This document shows positions 47,485 to 59,930 of a DNA stretch of 64,000 nucleotides, in pieces. Within the stretch, counting starts at the first letter, position 1. Each line of letters starts with the position of its first letter. The position numbers were made by a program, and so were the translations under genes. The notes under the pieces were generated by a model. It was given only the letters and a program-made list of their open reading frames with translations. It searched no databases and had not been told where the DNA came from. Origin of the DNA: Owenia fusiformis (taxonomy: Eukaryota > Annelida > Polychaeta > Sabellida > Oweniidae); contig CAIIXF020000001.1 of the NCBI GenBank assembly GCA_903813345.2, positions 40,891,366-40,955,365 on the forward strand, given 5' to 3'.

Positions 47485-50400
47485 TCAAGATCGTGCTTTT
47501 CTGTTCACTTTTCCATAGACCTCTGGGAAGGCATCGGCGCATTCATATTTCTTTCTCATCCTATCGTAGAGAGAATGGTCAAACATTGAACGATACTCAT
47601 CCAATGTCATGTAGGAATCTGCATACATCATCTGGAACCTGCAATGCATTGAAACAATACTATTGTGCTCCTTCACAAATATCACTATGGTAACAAAATA
47701 ATCATTTTTAAGGTAGGCTACTATCAGTTGAATTGTGTAATATGGTATTGTTTTATGAAAATGCACATGTACTATGTGTCTTTTGTATCTCCATGGGCTT
47801 TCAACTAGATAATGTATGTACATACTGTAAAACGGGTATTGTTAGTGAGGGGTAATTGTTAGCGATTGTTAGCGATCGCTATAGTTTCGCTAAAAATTCA
47901 ATTCGGTAAAATAAACCGGGGTTAAAATAAACCGGGCACTAAAATTTGCAAATTCCCGGGAAACTACCTGAATACTAGTATTTAAGGAGATTTTCGTTCA
48001 GTGCTCGACTTCCGGTTTGTAATTTGAAAAAGGTAAATATTTTTAAATCGTATGTTTCTTTCAATATCGCTAAAATTTCCCGCGCTAAAACCCCCTAAAA
48101 TTGAAAAATCGCTAAAATTTCCCGGTGTTAAAATTACCCGTTTTACAGTATGTTATTGTTAATTGTACATGTACAAAGATCATATACTTACCAAATCCAT
48201 CAATACCTATATTTTAGATGGGGTATGCAAACTTTCTGAATGACTGGTACAGATAAAGGAGGCATGGTAATTTACCATGATCGCTTATGATAAAATTTGA
48301 CACACATAAATTACAGAATAGTCCTATATTGTGTCAAGAAGATTTTAAGTCATAAACTAAATTAATAAATTTTCTATGGTAAAACACAAATGGGTTTTAT
48401 CATGGGCTTTCAACTCTAATAGAAAGCCCATGGTTTTATCTAAGAAACTTACCCCTTAACATCCCTGACAAATGCCTCAAGTCTACGAGTGGTGTCCATA
48501 CAGTTGTAGTTCTTGGTGGTGGGTGTACCATATGCTCCTATATCTACATACATGGCTGTGTCACCGTCAGGGTGGACCATACCTGGATCATTGGGCAGCA
48601 AGAATGGACACAGCCATAATGGGTACATCTACAACATCCATGAATGTTTAATTAAAGAGACAATGTCCGATATGAGCACTGTCCACAAAAAAGTTGACGA
48701 CTATACTAAAACAATATGACACCGCTTCTGGTGGTAACATATAAACCAATTTAAATTCAACAACTGAGCTGATTCCTTACCTTAATCTCTTTATGAAAGC
48801 ATGAGAGTGACTCCCCCAGAGTGTCTAGGGGGACCAGCATATCTTGGATGATCTGATTCTCCTCATACATGCGTTTAATTGTCTCTCCCTGGGTTAACTT
48901 CAGGAGTGAGATCTTTGGAGGGACCATCCAGCCACACAGGTACCTGAACAAGGGGTGGTTACCAAATGGTATGATGTCCTGTAAGAGATGAAGTTTTACT
49001 ATGATTACAGTGTACCAATGAATACAGTGGATACACTTTTTTTAATTTGACACTACTTAATTTGGCGGATTTGCATATTTTGAATTATTGCCGTCTATTT
49101 AATTTGGCAGATTCAGGATTGAAGTCATATATTAGTGTCAGTATGACATGTCTTTACCAAGATATTGTTCTGAGTTCTCTCAAAATAAAGTAGAGCTTGA
49201 CAAAAATTTTGGAAAATGATGACTGGAAGTTGAATTCCAGAAGTGAACTGAAATTTCCCTAGGCATTTTCCAAAATGCATCTGAAAATTGGGCAGATTTT
49301 TAATTTGGCGAATTCTTTCAATTCGCCAATCCATCAAATTCAAACGGTAGCCAAATTAAGTGTATCTACAGAACTGATTTCTTAATGTGCTCATACATGT
49401 TAAAAGTACACAATATATACAAGTACAAGTGGCGGACAAGGACCTGCCACTACTCCTCTATGGTTGGCCCTGAAAAATTGAGGCCAAAAAAATCTGCTCC
49501 TCCCAAAAATTTAGCTTTACAGATTTACATTACAATTTAGATAACATACTGGCATTGATGGGCATTTTTTCTAATTTAATTATCTAAGGAAATAGGCCTT
49601 AAATTTAAAAATTGGGGCCCATAATTTTTTCAGCTCAAGCTAAAAAGTTTTTGGCCCCCCTTCTTAAAAATGCTCATTCAAAAACCTCTCTCCGATCAAG
49701 CTTTTGGTACTTTTTTGTATTAGGCAAAAAATGAAGAGAAAAGGCTGGTCACCTAGCCTTTACTAAATTGTCTTTAGGGCCTAACTTACCTGAAGTTCCC
49801 AGAAGATGCTGCGTGTGTGTCTGTGATAGTAGTGCCTAAGAGGGATGTACTCTGTACTCCTCCCCTTGTGAAGGTATTGCTCCACATGCTTGAAGAACCA
49901 TGGCTTCCAGAAGTAGCCTATGTTATTGATCTGAAGTAAACATTAATACAGTACATGGAGGGCCATACTGTAGGCTAAAGGCATTGTTTGTCGAACCACT
50001 CACACAAATGAGTGATTTTCCTGGAATTGCGATGACAACATTTATCAAGTTATTGAAAAATATCTAAAATGGCTACCAGAAAACAAAATGGCTACCCAAA
50101 AGTTAATCAACAGTAGAACTTGCTACTCTCTAGCATGTGTACAGATTTGAGGAAAACCTGGCAAGCAGCTTTTTAAAATGGAGAGAACAGACCAGCCACC
50201 CAGGTGGTAAAGATGCGAGAGGCCATTTGGTTGGGAATCACTCACCTTATCTGATTCAGCTTCATCAGTCATATTAGTAGTCATTATAACAGCCTCATCT
50301 TCAGAGTATGCCAATGCCTCAACAAACTCATTCCCTTCCTTCTTCATGACCTCCTCTTCAAACTTGACAAGCAGATCCTTCTTTGAGTGGACAGGGATAT

Positions 50401-53400
50401 AGTCAATCTTGGCCCACTTCTTACAAGGGACAATCATGATCTCTGTAGCAACTAGAAACCCTAGTGTACCATATGACCAGGGGACAGAATAAAATAAGTC
50501 TGAGTTTTCATCCTAAAATTCAAAGGGTGGTTCATATAACTTTAAGATCTGCATGGATATTTTCTGATACAGTGAAGGATATTGAGTATTCTAATTGTCC
50601 AAATAAAATTTTAATTTACAGTGTCTTCGCCAGAAGTTTCTCAATTAGATGCTACTTTTTGCAGTTTTGTTAATGATCATAAAAACATCAATTTCTCATG
50701 GTTTTAAAATTTTCAGCTGGGTGTAACTAGGTTTTCAAATGGGTGCATGCTCTCAAGTGGGTACAGTACTGCTTTGTCAAAAATGAAAACTGTGATCTTT
50801 AAGCATTACGGAACAACTAGGTACAACTAGGTAATAGATTGGGAAGATGACCAATGATCTGGTGCAGGACTACCATTATTTAAATTTATATGTTTTACAG
50901 TTTTTACCTTGCTACATTTTACTACACTGCCATCAGCCATGACTAGTTCATATGACACACACTGATGTTGGAACAGTCCATACTTGTGGGATGACGTCTC
51001 TATGCCAGTGCCCATCACCAAACCACCTAAAGATAATTATTTTATCAATTTTGGTTTTAACTCAGATCCTAATTAACTAAAGCTTAGTGAACTCAGACCA
51101 AGTTTTATTCAAAAAGGTAAATATACAAAAAGGTAAAATTATAAATATCTAGGAACACTTTAGAAATTTATTTGGTTTCTTCACGACCCCATCTCTGTTC
51201 ATTCAGCTCCCATCGGTAGAAGGCAAAGAAGATATATCTAAAGCTGATTACGTTTTTTGCTTGTTTATCCCTGATAAATATTTATTCATCAATTGAGATA
51301 AATACTGGTCATTTCCCTGTGAGTGCAAAATTCCCATATTCACATTTCTGGCCATATTTGGTAAAAAAATAAATTTTCACTGAAGGTACAAATAGATTTT
51401 CAGAAGATGCAAGCCTCTTTTCAAAATATTAAGTGGGTGTAGTGCTAGGGAGGCCACTGAAATGACACGAGGCTTTGGATCAAGCAATAAATGAATCAAT
51501 CTCTCCAAGGATATCACACAGGTTTTGAGCAGAATTGACTGAGAAACAACAGTGCTATTCCTCAAACCAATTAATTCATTTGTCAATTCTCTATATTCTC
51601 TGCCAATATCAAACAATGCAATTAATTAGATGGTGAGACACAGTAGATTTAATCATTTCCCTTATATGAGTCATCAGCTTTTTGACGACATTTAATAACT
51701 TAACAAACCAATAACTGCAAGTAATGAACATTTGTAAAAACAAGACGTTCCTTCAAAAAGGTACTGGGCTGGGGTGAATGGATGGCCTAAGTTTATAATT
51801 TTAGAACTACATGTATATCTGAAATGGTAAAGTGATGAAAATAAATTCATATACTGTACCCTAATTCTTAAAATTTTCCTCAAAAAATGTTTGTTTTGAG
51901 TCAAAATATTTAATGATCTCATTCAATTCACTGGTTCTAAAAAGGGCAACTAGAACTAACTACAGCTGATTAATAGTCAAGTCGTACAAAAAACAAAAGG
52001 TCATCTGTAGCAACCAGGTTTTGGTTTAGTTGTTATAGCACAAAACATCTTGGATAATTCCTTGGATAATTTCTTTCAGTGCTTTGAATCCAATTAAAGA
52101 CAAAAGCTTCAAATATGGAACAAAACCTTTATTCGTGTAATAATGGGATTTCTTTCTCCAATTGAATACATCTATATGTATGCTACATTTTTAAGGACTG
52201 TTATATGCAAGAACCAAGAGAGCAGATTAAAGCAAAGGAAATTGAAAATGATATCTTAAATTTTGACATTTAGTCTAGATTATCACTTAAGTGAAGTACA
52301 TGTAAGATCTCTTATAAGTAAAATGGAAAGTGCCTTCAAAACCAAAGGAACTTACTCTAATCTAACTAACCTTGCTATCATTCTGAACTATATAATCTGG
52401 ACCATTCACCTGTTTATGTCCATTGTTTGGATGTGACCATTAAACATCTAACATTATATTAAACTGCAAGCTATTTGATGGTGTGAGCAACATCATCTGA
52501 CTTACCTACAGTGAGATCATCTAACTCAGGCAGAATTGGTAATGTCCAACCTAGAGGATTCAACATGGCAGTCACTTGACCCATTGTCACCATTGGCTCT
52601 ACTCGTACAATCTTACGATGTGTATCTACTTCAAGAATATCAATGAGGTTCACATTGATGTTGGTCATGGATCTCTTATATTTGCCCTGTCTAAAGGAGA
52701 CATTTGCCCAGCCTGGCCTGGATGTACACATCTTAGTTTTGCAACCATTTTCCCTCCAGGCTTTCACCTATAACACATAATGAGAACTATTTTTCAGAAA
52801 TTATGAATGAGAGTGTATAATATGTATGTGTTCTTGGAATGAAGAATATCACTTTTATAATTGACACAGACTTACATTGTGTATCATAGAAACCAAAGGA
52901 GAATGAGATTGACCATGCTTGTACTTGAATTCCATTCGCCAAACACATTTCTATCTTTTTGCCCTGAAAACTTCCAAAGCGAATTCTACTGATTTGGGAT
53001 TTCTGACTGCCATTATTTGAGTAATTACTGGATTGCTTCTATACATCGTCGCATGAGAATAACTTTGTACTATCTCACATTTTTACGGAACTGAGAAATC
53101 AAGGTTTGAAAGTTTAGAGGTCTGTATCTTACTTAGTATTGCTATGTGAAACTTGATTTTTTGTATGTCACCTGGTCTCACCCTAGAGATATCCTATATG
53201 AAATATCATACCTTGAAACAATTTACAAGATCCTTTTTTAAAACTATGGAAATGGAGTTGATACAATTTCCCACCGGAATAACAGCTTATTTCTAATTTC
53301 AAATTGTCATATATCTGATATCAACTGTTTCAACCAATCAACTCTCTAAGAATTGGTCATGTGACTTGCAAAACTTGGAGTTATAACAATCTTATATTAA

Positions 53401-56400
53401 AACGAAGTATGCCAATATGCATGTTATTGTATCTAGAATGAAAAATAATGTTTTGCTTTGTAAAAAAATCTTCAAAAACCAAAGAATATTATTCAATTTA
53501 TTAAACTTTAAAATCAATTTCTCAAATAAGTACAATTATTTCTTAATTTTGGAATCTCAGGACACCCTTCAAAAATAATTTATTGCCTTTGAAACTAAGG
53601 CAGAAGTACAATGCATTGAAACCAATGATGCCAATACGGTCCCCCACATATTTCCCTCGGTATAAACCCTGTAGCCTAAACCTCCCAGCACATTACAATG
53701 TAGCCCCTAAGGGCCGGTCCGCTGGTCATTATCAGGTTATTTTTGATACAGACCAGTTGATTTTTTCACTGGGTATAGGAGAATAACATTGCAACTGGTC
53801 CGTAATTCCATTTTGACCAGCAGGTTTCAGATCCTTAGGGCCTAAGACATAACCAATTTTTATTACATGCACATGGAAGAAATTTGAAAATAGAAAAATA
53901 ATTTCTAATTCATTTTAGATTAATGAAAGTGATGAAACCTCGATTTAGGTAATCACATTTTGTTCATTGGGATGCAGCTATCATTATCCATTCATTTTCT
54001 GTTGTTTGCTACTCTGTGGAGTACAATTGGGAATTGAAGCAATTGTAGAAGTGGAGACTAAGAGTGGCTCTTTGTAAAGAAATTGAACCAATTTGTTACT
54101 TTTTCAAAATATGTAGATGATCTAAAAACAATGATCCCAAAAATGCAAAAGAAAGGACAAATCTGAAAAACATACTAGTAATAAAATAACTAAAAAGATC
54201 CCAGATGTTCAGTGAAAAGCGCAAAGTAAATCATAGACGAAGAGAAAATAAAATAAGTGTTTTAAGGGACTATACTAACATAAAGATAACTCCTTATTGA
54301 TATAGTGTATGGTCAGTAAAAGTTAAAGCTAGTTTAAATAGATTTAGCTTTTTTCCACAAACTATAAAACATCATTTTGAAAGAGATTTCAATAGTATAC
54401 AGACAGTGATTGCCTTTGAGCAATGTAGTGCAAAATATTTTCCAAATTCTTTTTCAAATTTCCAATTTTTTTCTCGAAATGTTTTTTCAATTTTTTTTCA
54501 CATTTTTTCAAATTTTTTTCAAAATTATTTTTCACATTTTCTTTCAATTTCTTTAAAATTTCTTTTTTTCAAATTTTTTGAAAATCTCGCAAACTTTAAG
54601 ACCAAGAAAACGTCGTACCTTAAGTATGTTTTGGAATTTTGATGTGCCTAGAAGTTGCTAGAACCTCAGTAGGTATGAAATACATCTGTCATGTACAGTC
54701 GGTTTTGGATACAGGGTTTATCCCGCGGGAAATATGTGTATCTCCCTCGGTTCCTGCAGTCCCTCGGGAGATAAACATATTTCCCTTGGGATAAACCATG
54801 TATCCAAAACCTCCCAGTACATAACCCTTATTTATTATGTACTCTATTTGAAGAAACAAATAAGTAGTCTTTCATTTTCAACATTTAATGATGACAGCTT
54901 CGTATATGCATTTCTATTGCATTTGGCCATTCAAACCCCCATAAGACCTGGCAGCAGGGAAGATAAAGGGTACTTTTGACTGCTCACATGATCTAATTAA
55001 CTGGTCATTTGTACTTTTCATCTTCCCTGGTAGCAAGGATTTAGGTTTTCGAGGAAATTAGTAATTCTATTTCATATCATGTGGCCATGAATAATCCAAC
55101 GAGCATCCATAATACAAAGAGTAATTGAGGGCATATAATTTGAATATGCATGGGATTACACATACTGTATCATTTTATTTTTTTTGATCTACTTGTAATA
55201 GTTCTAAAACGAAAACATGAAAGGCCAGGCATGCAAACTGGCATGGTTTTATGTTACACAACATTATTTTATTCTAGATACAATAACATGCATATTGGCA
55301 TACTTCGTTTTAATATAAGATTGTTATAACTCCAAGTTTTGCAAGTCACATGACCAATTCTTAGAGAGTTGATTGGTTGAAACAGTTGATATCAGATATG
55401 ACAATTTGAAATTAGAAATAAGCTGTTTGTCTGGAGATGGTACAATTTCACACTGAAGTCTGGCTTAATGAGAGGGAATTGAGATGGGGCATGTATCTGA
55501 GATGAAAGCCTGTGTTTCAAATAGTAAAATTCCATGTCTATCTCAATTTTTTTGAAAATGGCAGTTAGTACAAAGTTATTCTCACGCGACGACATATTAT
55601 CAATATTCAGGGCTCTCGCCAGGCTTTTAGACTGTGGCGCAGCACCACACTCTATTTAGCTCCCTCCACACCCTATTTGCAAATCATGACTGTACTTGAC
55701 TGAATATACAATAAAAGCATGTAAAAAGGATAAAACATAACATAAATATGATTTATCACGATTGAACGGTCATTCTGAGGATGTTAGCACCACACCCTAA
55801 ATATTTCCTGGTGAGAGCCCTGATATTATACCCTATCTAGCTATTTTAAGAATAACTTTGTTTTGTTATAAATAATTTGGTAGGTATCTAATTTGATATG
55901 GGAGCATGCCTTGATGGCTAGATTGTAAATATGATGTCCCTAAATCTCAAAATCACAGATGATACTGTTTCAAGCATCTATATAATAAAATTCACGAAGA
56001 TATTATAATTTCATAATAAACACCATTATTTACTACTAGTAATTCATTTTATAATTAGCTGCATTTTAGCATCACTAATTAAAAGTATTAACTAAATATA
56101 ATATAAGAAGTACACAATTATATGGCGTAAAAAATGAGGACTAAAGTACACACATATAATTATTTCTTAATCAAACAAAATAACCAAGACTATTTATTAT
56201 AGTATAAGATGTCAGGTCATTTGGTATTTTAATGATCTTGATGTCAAAAAATTCCCCTTTTAAACAAATGGTCATTCATGAAGAAAAGGTGTGTTGGGGC
56301 ATTATTTTTCAAAGCATTGGAATTACTTTTTTCTTCATGTTCCTAAAAATCACCATCGTATTTTTCAGTTGTGTTTCATCAATAAAGTTCATTTTCAGAA

Positions 56401-58648
56401 AAGAAAATCAGAAAATAAACAATCATTTTTAAATTGTAATTTGGAACTTGCAGCGAAATCATGTTTTATAAACAAATTAGACTGTGTTCCCTCTCAGTCT
56501 GTGTAATTCACCTTCCTAATACAACACAAGTTTGAAGTATAAGAGGGGAGGGGTTACACAGTCACGAAGCAAGACTATAAACAAATGTGACATATCAAAA
56601 CTTTTGAATATTTAGGTATTTGACTGAAATTGATGGTACAGTGAGACTAAAGAGCAAATTCTTGCACTTGAAATGTAGAAAGTACTCAACTCATAAAATA
56701 TTCAGCCAAAAAATAAACATGTACTAAATCAATATAAGCTGGTCACACAAGAATAGCCTGACAACTGTAAAGTCAGATACCGTTGTCACAAATGGTGGAC
56801 ACAACCGTCGCTTCAACTCTTTAATCACATGGTCCTCATTACATGGGATTTTATCGTCGCTAATCCTGTGCATCTATTAAGCTCTTGTGATGATGTATCA
56901 TATGAAATCACAATTTCGATCAAATTAGGTCATGAATTGCCACAATATAGCGTCTTCGATATCATCAATGACAATGGAATCTGAATTTGAAATAATTTAC
57001 AAAGACAACGGCAATACAGTGTCCATTGTCCCGTGTCTCATTTTGATAGGTTAAATTAAAAGCTTTATTTCGATGGTAGAACATAATTAACTGTACAATG
57101 AGTATAAAGACACTTTGATTGATTGTTGTTCGAAAGGAATTTAGTCTAGGTGCTCTATTAAACAAACAGTTCATGAAAATCAAATTGAAGCGATGGTTAT
57201 GTCCACCATTTGTGACAATTGTATCTGACTTTACCATTGTCAGGCTATTCCGGTGTGCTAGTGGCACAATGAACTATGATCCTCCATTGTTATCTGTCTA
57301 CTAATCACGATGGCTCATTGTGCTTTTATTGTTAATCAATAACCATACAGCTCATACGGGTCAAAAATCAGCTGATGCTTCCTAGTACCGATCGACCTAT
57401 TTTGATAAAAAATCACTGGATTATTGATATGTAATTTGCAAGCATTATACAAGATATTGATCTTCTACAAACATTCTGTGTTCTTTAACAATGGTTGGCA
57501 ATTATTTCAACCAAATTAGGCAATGGCCTCTTTAGCCATGATAAATGGCAAATTAAACCATAAACAAGGCATTAGCATGACAAAATGCCACCACCTGAAA
57601 TGGTTACAATAGTGTAACAATTGTTACAGATGAAGGCCAAATATCATCTATATCATTGGCCTTCAATATATTGCCATGGTAACAGATATTGGTAGAAAGA
57701 TATTGGAACTCAAAACATGTTATATATGTTGAAAGTAAAAATTTGAAGTCCATAAATGTATTATATATAACAAAATACTTGTTAAATTATTGGTTAATAA
57801 GTTGTAAGAATTTGTTATGGGCACCAATGACCAAACACCATCTACTTTTAGTCATGACATAAAAAACGACCTAAATAGACAGCCATGTTTTTTTGAAACT
57901 TATGGCTCTCCAACGGAGAAATGGACAGCTGAATAATAGTGACCTTTGAAACACGAATTAAGTTGATCCGCGGCTTACTTTTGTTCTTTAATTATGTCAT
58001 ACATCATTATCATCCTTATGTGCAAGTATTGGAGCGCTGAAGTACTTCCTTTTCGATCAAGGCTTGTAATTGTTAGTCGACTGAATGTTTTTCTGCCAAA
58101 TTCCAATATCGCGTTTTCTGCTCAGACATTTTTGTAAATTTCCAGAGGTTGTCCGAACCTAACTCATTCTCAAAATTCATTTCGTTCAGTATATTCAGTG
58201 AGTATTCAGTATATTGTATGGAGAACTTCCCATAACCCAAGGAGTAACTCCTCGTAGCGTACGCGCGGCATTCATTTTCATTTGTGCCCACTCTAGCAAA
58301 CAATCCTGTATCCGTGTGTGATGACGATAGATGATGTAGATGATATCAAGCTTAAGCAGATGGTGAATTTGTGTGGTAATATTACATATCATGACAAATG
58401 TAAATGCTTACCTGTTTCTGTACATCTGCAACTCTTTTTCCATGCAATTTCGGAGCACTGTTGAGTTTGAATGTGATCCAGTTTCTGAGGAAGAACAACA
58501 CTTCATAAATAACAGACAGGGGTAAAAGGAACAAGCAGACAAATACCCATCTGTAATTTATTAGAATATATTCTAATCCCCTGTACTTGCCGTACAAACC
58601 GGCTAAAAACACCGGTATCCCGAGATATACCGCCGATACTTCAACCAT
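47485..58648 (-). CDS. DHCR24: Delta(24)-sterol reductase (seladin-1)
   Basis: FAD-dependent reductase that reduces the C24-25 double bond of sterol side chains (for example desmosterol to cholesterol) at the endoplasmic reticulum. Exons on the minus strand: 58648-58412, 52767-52506, 51026-50908, 50512-50246, 49930-49790, 48978-48781, 48628-48453, 47638-47485; 1,554 nt, 517 aa, against about 516 in human. The first exon encodes the N-terminal membrane anchor ([20 protein letters not shown]) and [14 protein letters not shown]. The PCMH-type FAD-binding domain follows: [59 protein letters not shown]. The C-terminal half carries [38 protein letters not shown] and YVDIGAYG. It is intact, with no frameshift seen. 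Intron 1 is 5.6 kb and full of fold-back elements. The gene is divergent from SLC11. Confidence 0.96.
47823..48150. mobile_element. MITE with TACTGTAAAACGGGTA ends
   Basis: A 328-bp element in a DHCR24 intron. TACTGTAAAACGGGTATT at the left mirrors AATTACCCGTTTTACAGTA at the right. The interior repeats CGCTAAAATTTCCCGG-like words. Confidence 0.82.
48401..48432. repeat. CATGGGCTTTCAA palindrome, copy 2
   Basis: CATGGGCTTTCAACTC and AGAAAGCCCATG form the same 32-bp hairpin as at 35816. It ends 21 bp before a DHCR24 exon. Confidence 0.6.
49023..49371. mobile_element. MITE with TACAGTGGATACACTT ends
   Basis: A 349-bp element in a DHCR24 intron. TACAGTGGATACACTT at the left mirrors AAGTGTATCTACAG at the right, with TTAATTTGGCGGATT / AATTCGCCAATCC inside. 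Confidence 0.72.
53697..53848. repeat. Fold-back element with GGCCCTAAGGATC-type ends
   Basis: CCTAAGGGCCGGTCCGCTGGTCA at the left mirrors TGACCAGCAGGTTTCAGATC and CTTAGGGCC at the right. GATACAGACCAGTTG and ACTGGTCCG are inside. Confidence 0.6.
54701..54812. repeat. Fold-back element with GGTTTTGGATACA ends
   Basis: GGTTTTGGATACAGGGTTTA at the left mirrors TAAACCATGTATCCAAAACC at the right. GGGAAATATGTGTATCTCCC pairs with its near-complement inside. About 50-bp arms, roughly 90% paired. A right-arm relic also lies near 53650-53690. Confidence 0.8.
54948..55036. repeat. Small hairpin
   Basis: GGCAGCAGGGAAGATAAAGG at the left pairs imperfectly with TTTTCATCTTCCCTGGTAGC at the right. Confidence 0.6.
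55608..55822. mobile_element. hAT-like MITE with CAGGGCTCTCGCCAGG ends
   Basis: A 215-bp element. CAGGGCTCTCGCCAGG and CCTGGTGAGAGCCCTG are inverted ends, with GCAGCACCACAC / GCACCACACCCT inside. The ends look hAT-like, but I could not confirm an 8-bp duplication. Confidence 0.7.
56740..57262. mobile_element. MITE with ~75-bp inverted ends
   Basis: AATAGCCTGACAACTGTAAAG and GTCACAAATGGTGGACAC at the left mirror GTCCACCATTTGTGACAATT and TACCATTGTCAGGCTATTCC at the right. About 523 bp, no transposase. Confidence 0.75.
57565..57865 (-). repeat. GGTGGTGACAT family, copy in DHCR24 intron 1
   Basis: AAGGCATTAGCATGACAAAA and TGCCACCACC at one end, AGTCATGACATAAAAAA at the other, about 300 bp. TAAGAATTTGTTA before the far end is shared with 44575. 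Confidence 0.55.
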
Positions 58649-59234
58649 GGTGTCGCAAACTGAGCTGTCAAAATAATTTTCAAAAGTTTTCCAGAAATAG
58701 TCTCATTCCTTATATTTAATTTCTAATTATCAGGAAAGAAAGGTTGAAAAACTTTAAAATAACAGAAAAAATTGATTTAAACAATTACAGTTGATGATAT
58801 ATTATTGTATGAATATAATCTTAGGACGTTTTCAAGGTAAATTAAAATATAAGTAGGTAAATCAAAATTGAGACTATATTCAGGTGCTTTCTATTTCCGG
58901 TTCCGGGTTTGTATGTCGTTTTAAAGAAAATTCTGCTCATATTGTCGATTGTCATCTTTTATGGACTACTCAGAGATGTCATTGTTGTTACATAACAAGT
59001 CGGAAGTCTGGTTCTACCTATATTCAGCTTCACTTTTTATACTTTGAACGTAATTTATCGTGGAATAGCAGAATAGTGACCTCAAAACTCCTTCAAAATC
59101 AAATATTTGATTTTGATATATTTTAGCATACATCACATGACTTATACTGCCAAACTCCGTGGCATTGCTAGTCTTAAACATATCACTGTGGCAGGCAGAT
59201 TGTATGTTGTAAGAAAAGTTCAGAATTGACAGTA

Positions 59235-59318
59235 GACTGTCTGGGCCTATAATCCAATCATTTATTCTAGTGAGCAGTTCATCCATCCTGCTAGGTTACA
59301 TTGTGGAACTTAGCCAAA
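59235..59318 (-). repeat. Inverted copy of the putative SLC11 first exon region
   Basis: The reverse complement reads TTCCACAATGTAACCTAGCA, GGATGGATGA, then directly ACTGCTCACTAGAATAAATG. The same words occur in plus orientation at about 59814-59930, but there a ~69-bp segment holding a splice donor separates GGATGGATGA from ACTGCTCACT. Confidence 0.7.
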
Positions 59319-59813
59319 CATGACACTGAAGGCAGTATTCTGAGGTTATGAAATCTAAATCTAAAAAATTTCCCATTTGCAGCCCCTTGGAGATTTCCGG
59401 AATTGAACAAAGTGGGGAACGTTGCGATCCTTCAACTTTAGTTTGTTGTTTTTCACCACTTTATGTGTAGTATTTTCATTTAGGAGGCGGTCTTATTTGA
59501 ATGCATCATTTCAGGTCTTTATGAATCAATAGATCAATAAGCAGACTAAAAATACAATTAAGCAGTTTCTTTCGTTGCGTAATTGGGCCTTCTATAATCA
59601 GTAGCAAATGCTCGCAAAACATTTTCCTTGAAGACATGGTTGGGTGACACGTCATTAGTAACATGATCAATACAGTAACTAGTCACGTGATCAGACAAGT
59701 GTTGCTTGATCAGACACGTGTCACATGATCAGTCACGTGAGCTTCCAAAATAAACGATTTAAATTTCCAAAAATTCTGCTAAGATCAATATCGATATGTT
59801 GTGTTTGGCTTCT

Positions 59814-59930
59814 TCCACAATGTTACCTAGCAGGATGGATGACATAGAACAAGCTGGTAAGTAGACGCATTGTAACATTACTTCATTTCGTTATTTTAAC
59901 CATCGGAACTGCTCACTAGAATAAATGACT
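59814..59930 (+). other. Putative SLC11 leader exon with donor and upstream ORF
   Basis: TTCCACAATGTTACCTAGCA then ATGGATGACATAGAACAAGC and TG|GTAAGTAG (donor at 59861). The ATG at 59837 would give MDDIEQA and then run into a stop in either candidate next exon, so it would be an upstream ORF. Low certainty. Confidence 0.35.

Larger units (their letters stand above)
53043..55595. repeat. Degenerate long inverted repeat in DHCR24 intron 1
   Basis: ACATCGTCGCATGAGAATAA (53043) and TTATTCTCACGCGACGACAT (ends 55595) are the outer ends. The inner arms 53281-53440 and 55270-55427 are nearly identical (GCCAATATGCATGTTATTGT against its complement). About 1.8 kb lies between, holding three smaller hairpins. 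Confidence 0.75.

Noticed and set aside
48513-48719. Plus-strand 68-codon ORF
   Set aside because: Antisense to the DHCR24 exon 48628-48453.
51377-51616. 79-codon minus-strand ORF in DHCR24 intron 2
   Set aside because: No acceptor/donor pair keeping frame; DHCR24 exons on both sides join perfectly without it.
58073-58392. Minus-strand ORFs with [19 protein letters not shown]
   Set aside because: More GC-rich than its surroundings and inside DHCR24 intron 1, but no convincing splice pair or homologue, and it interrupts the known exon order.
59014-59286. 90-codon minus-strand ORF starting MDELLTRIND
   Set aside because: Its start lies in the inverted duplicate of the SLC11 leader region. 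No domain is recognised and no spliced continuation found; treated as a repeat.
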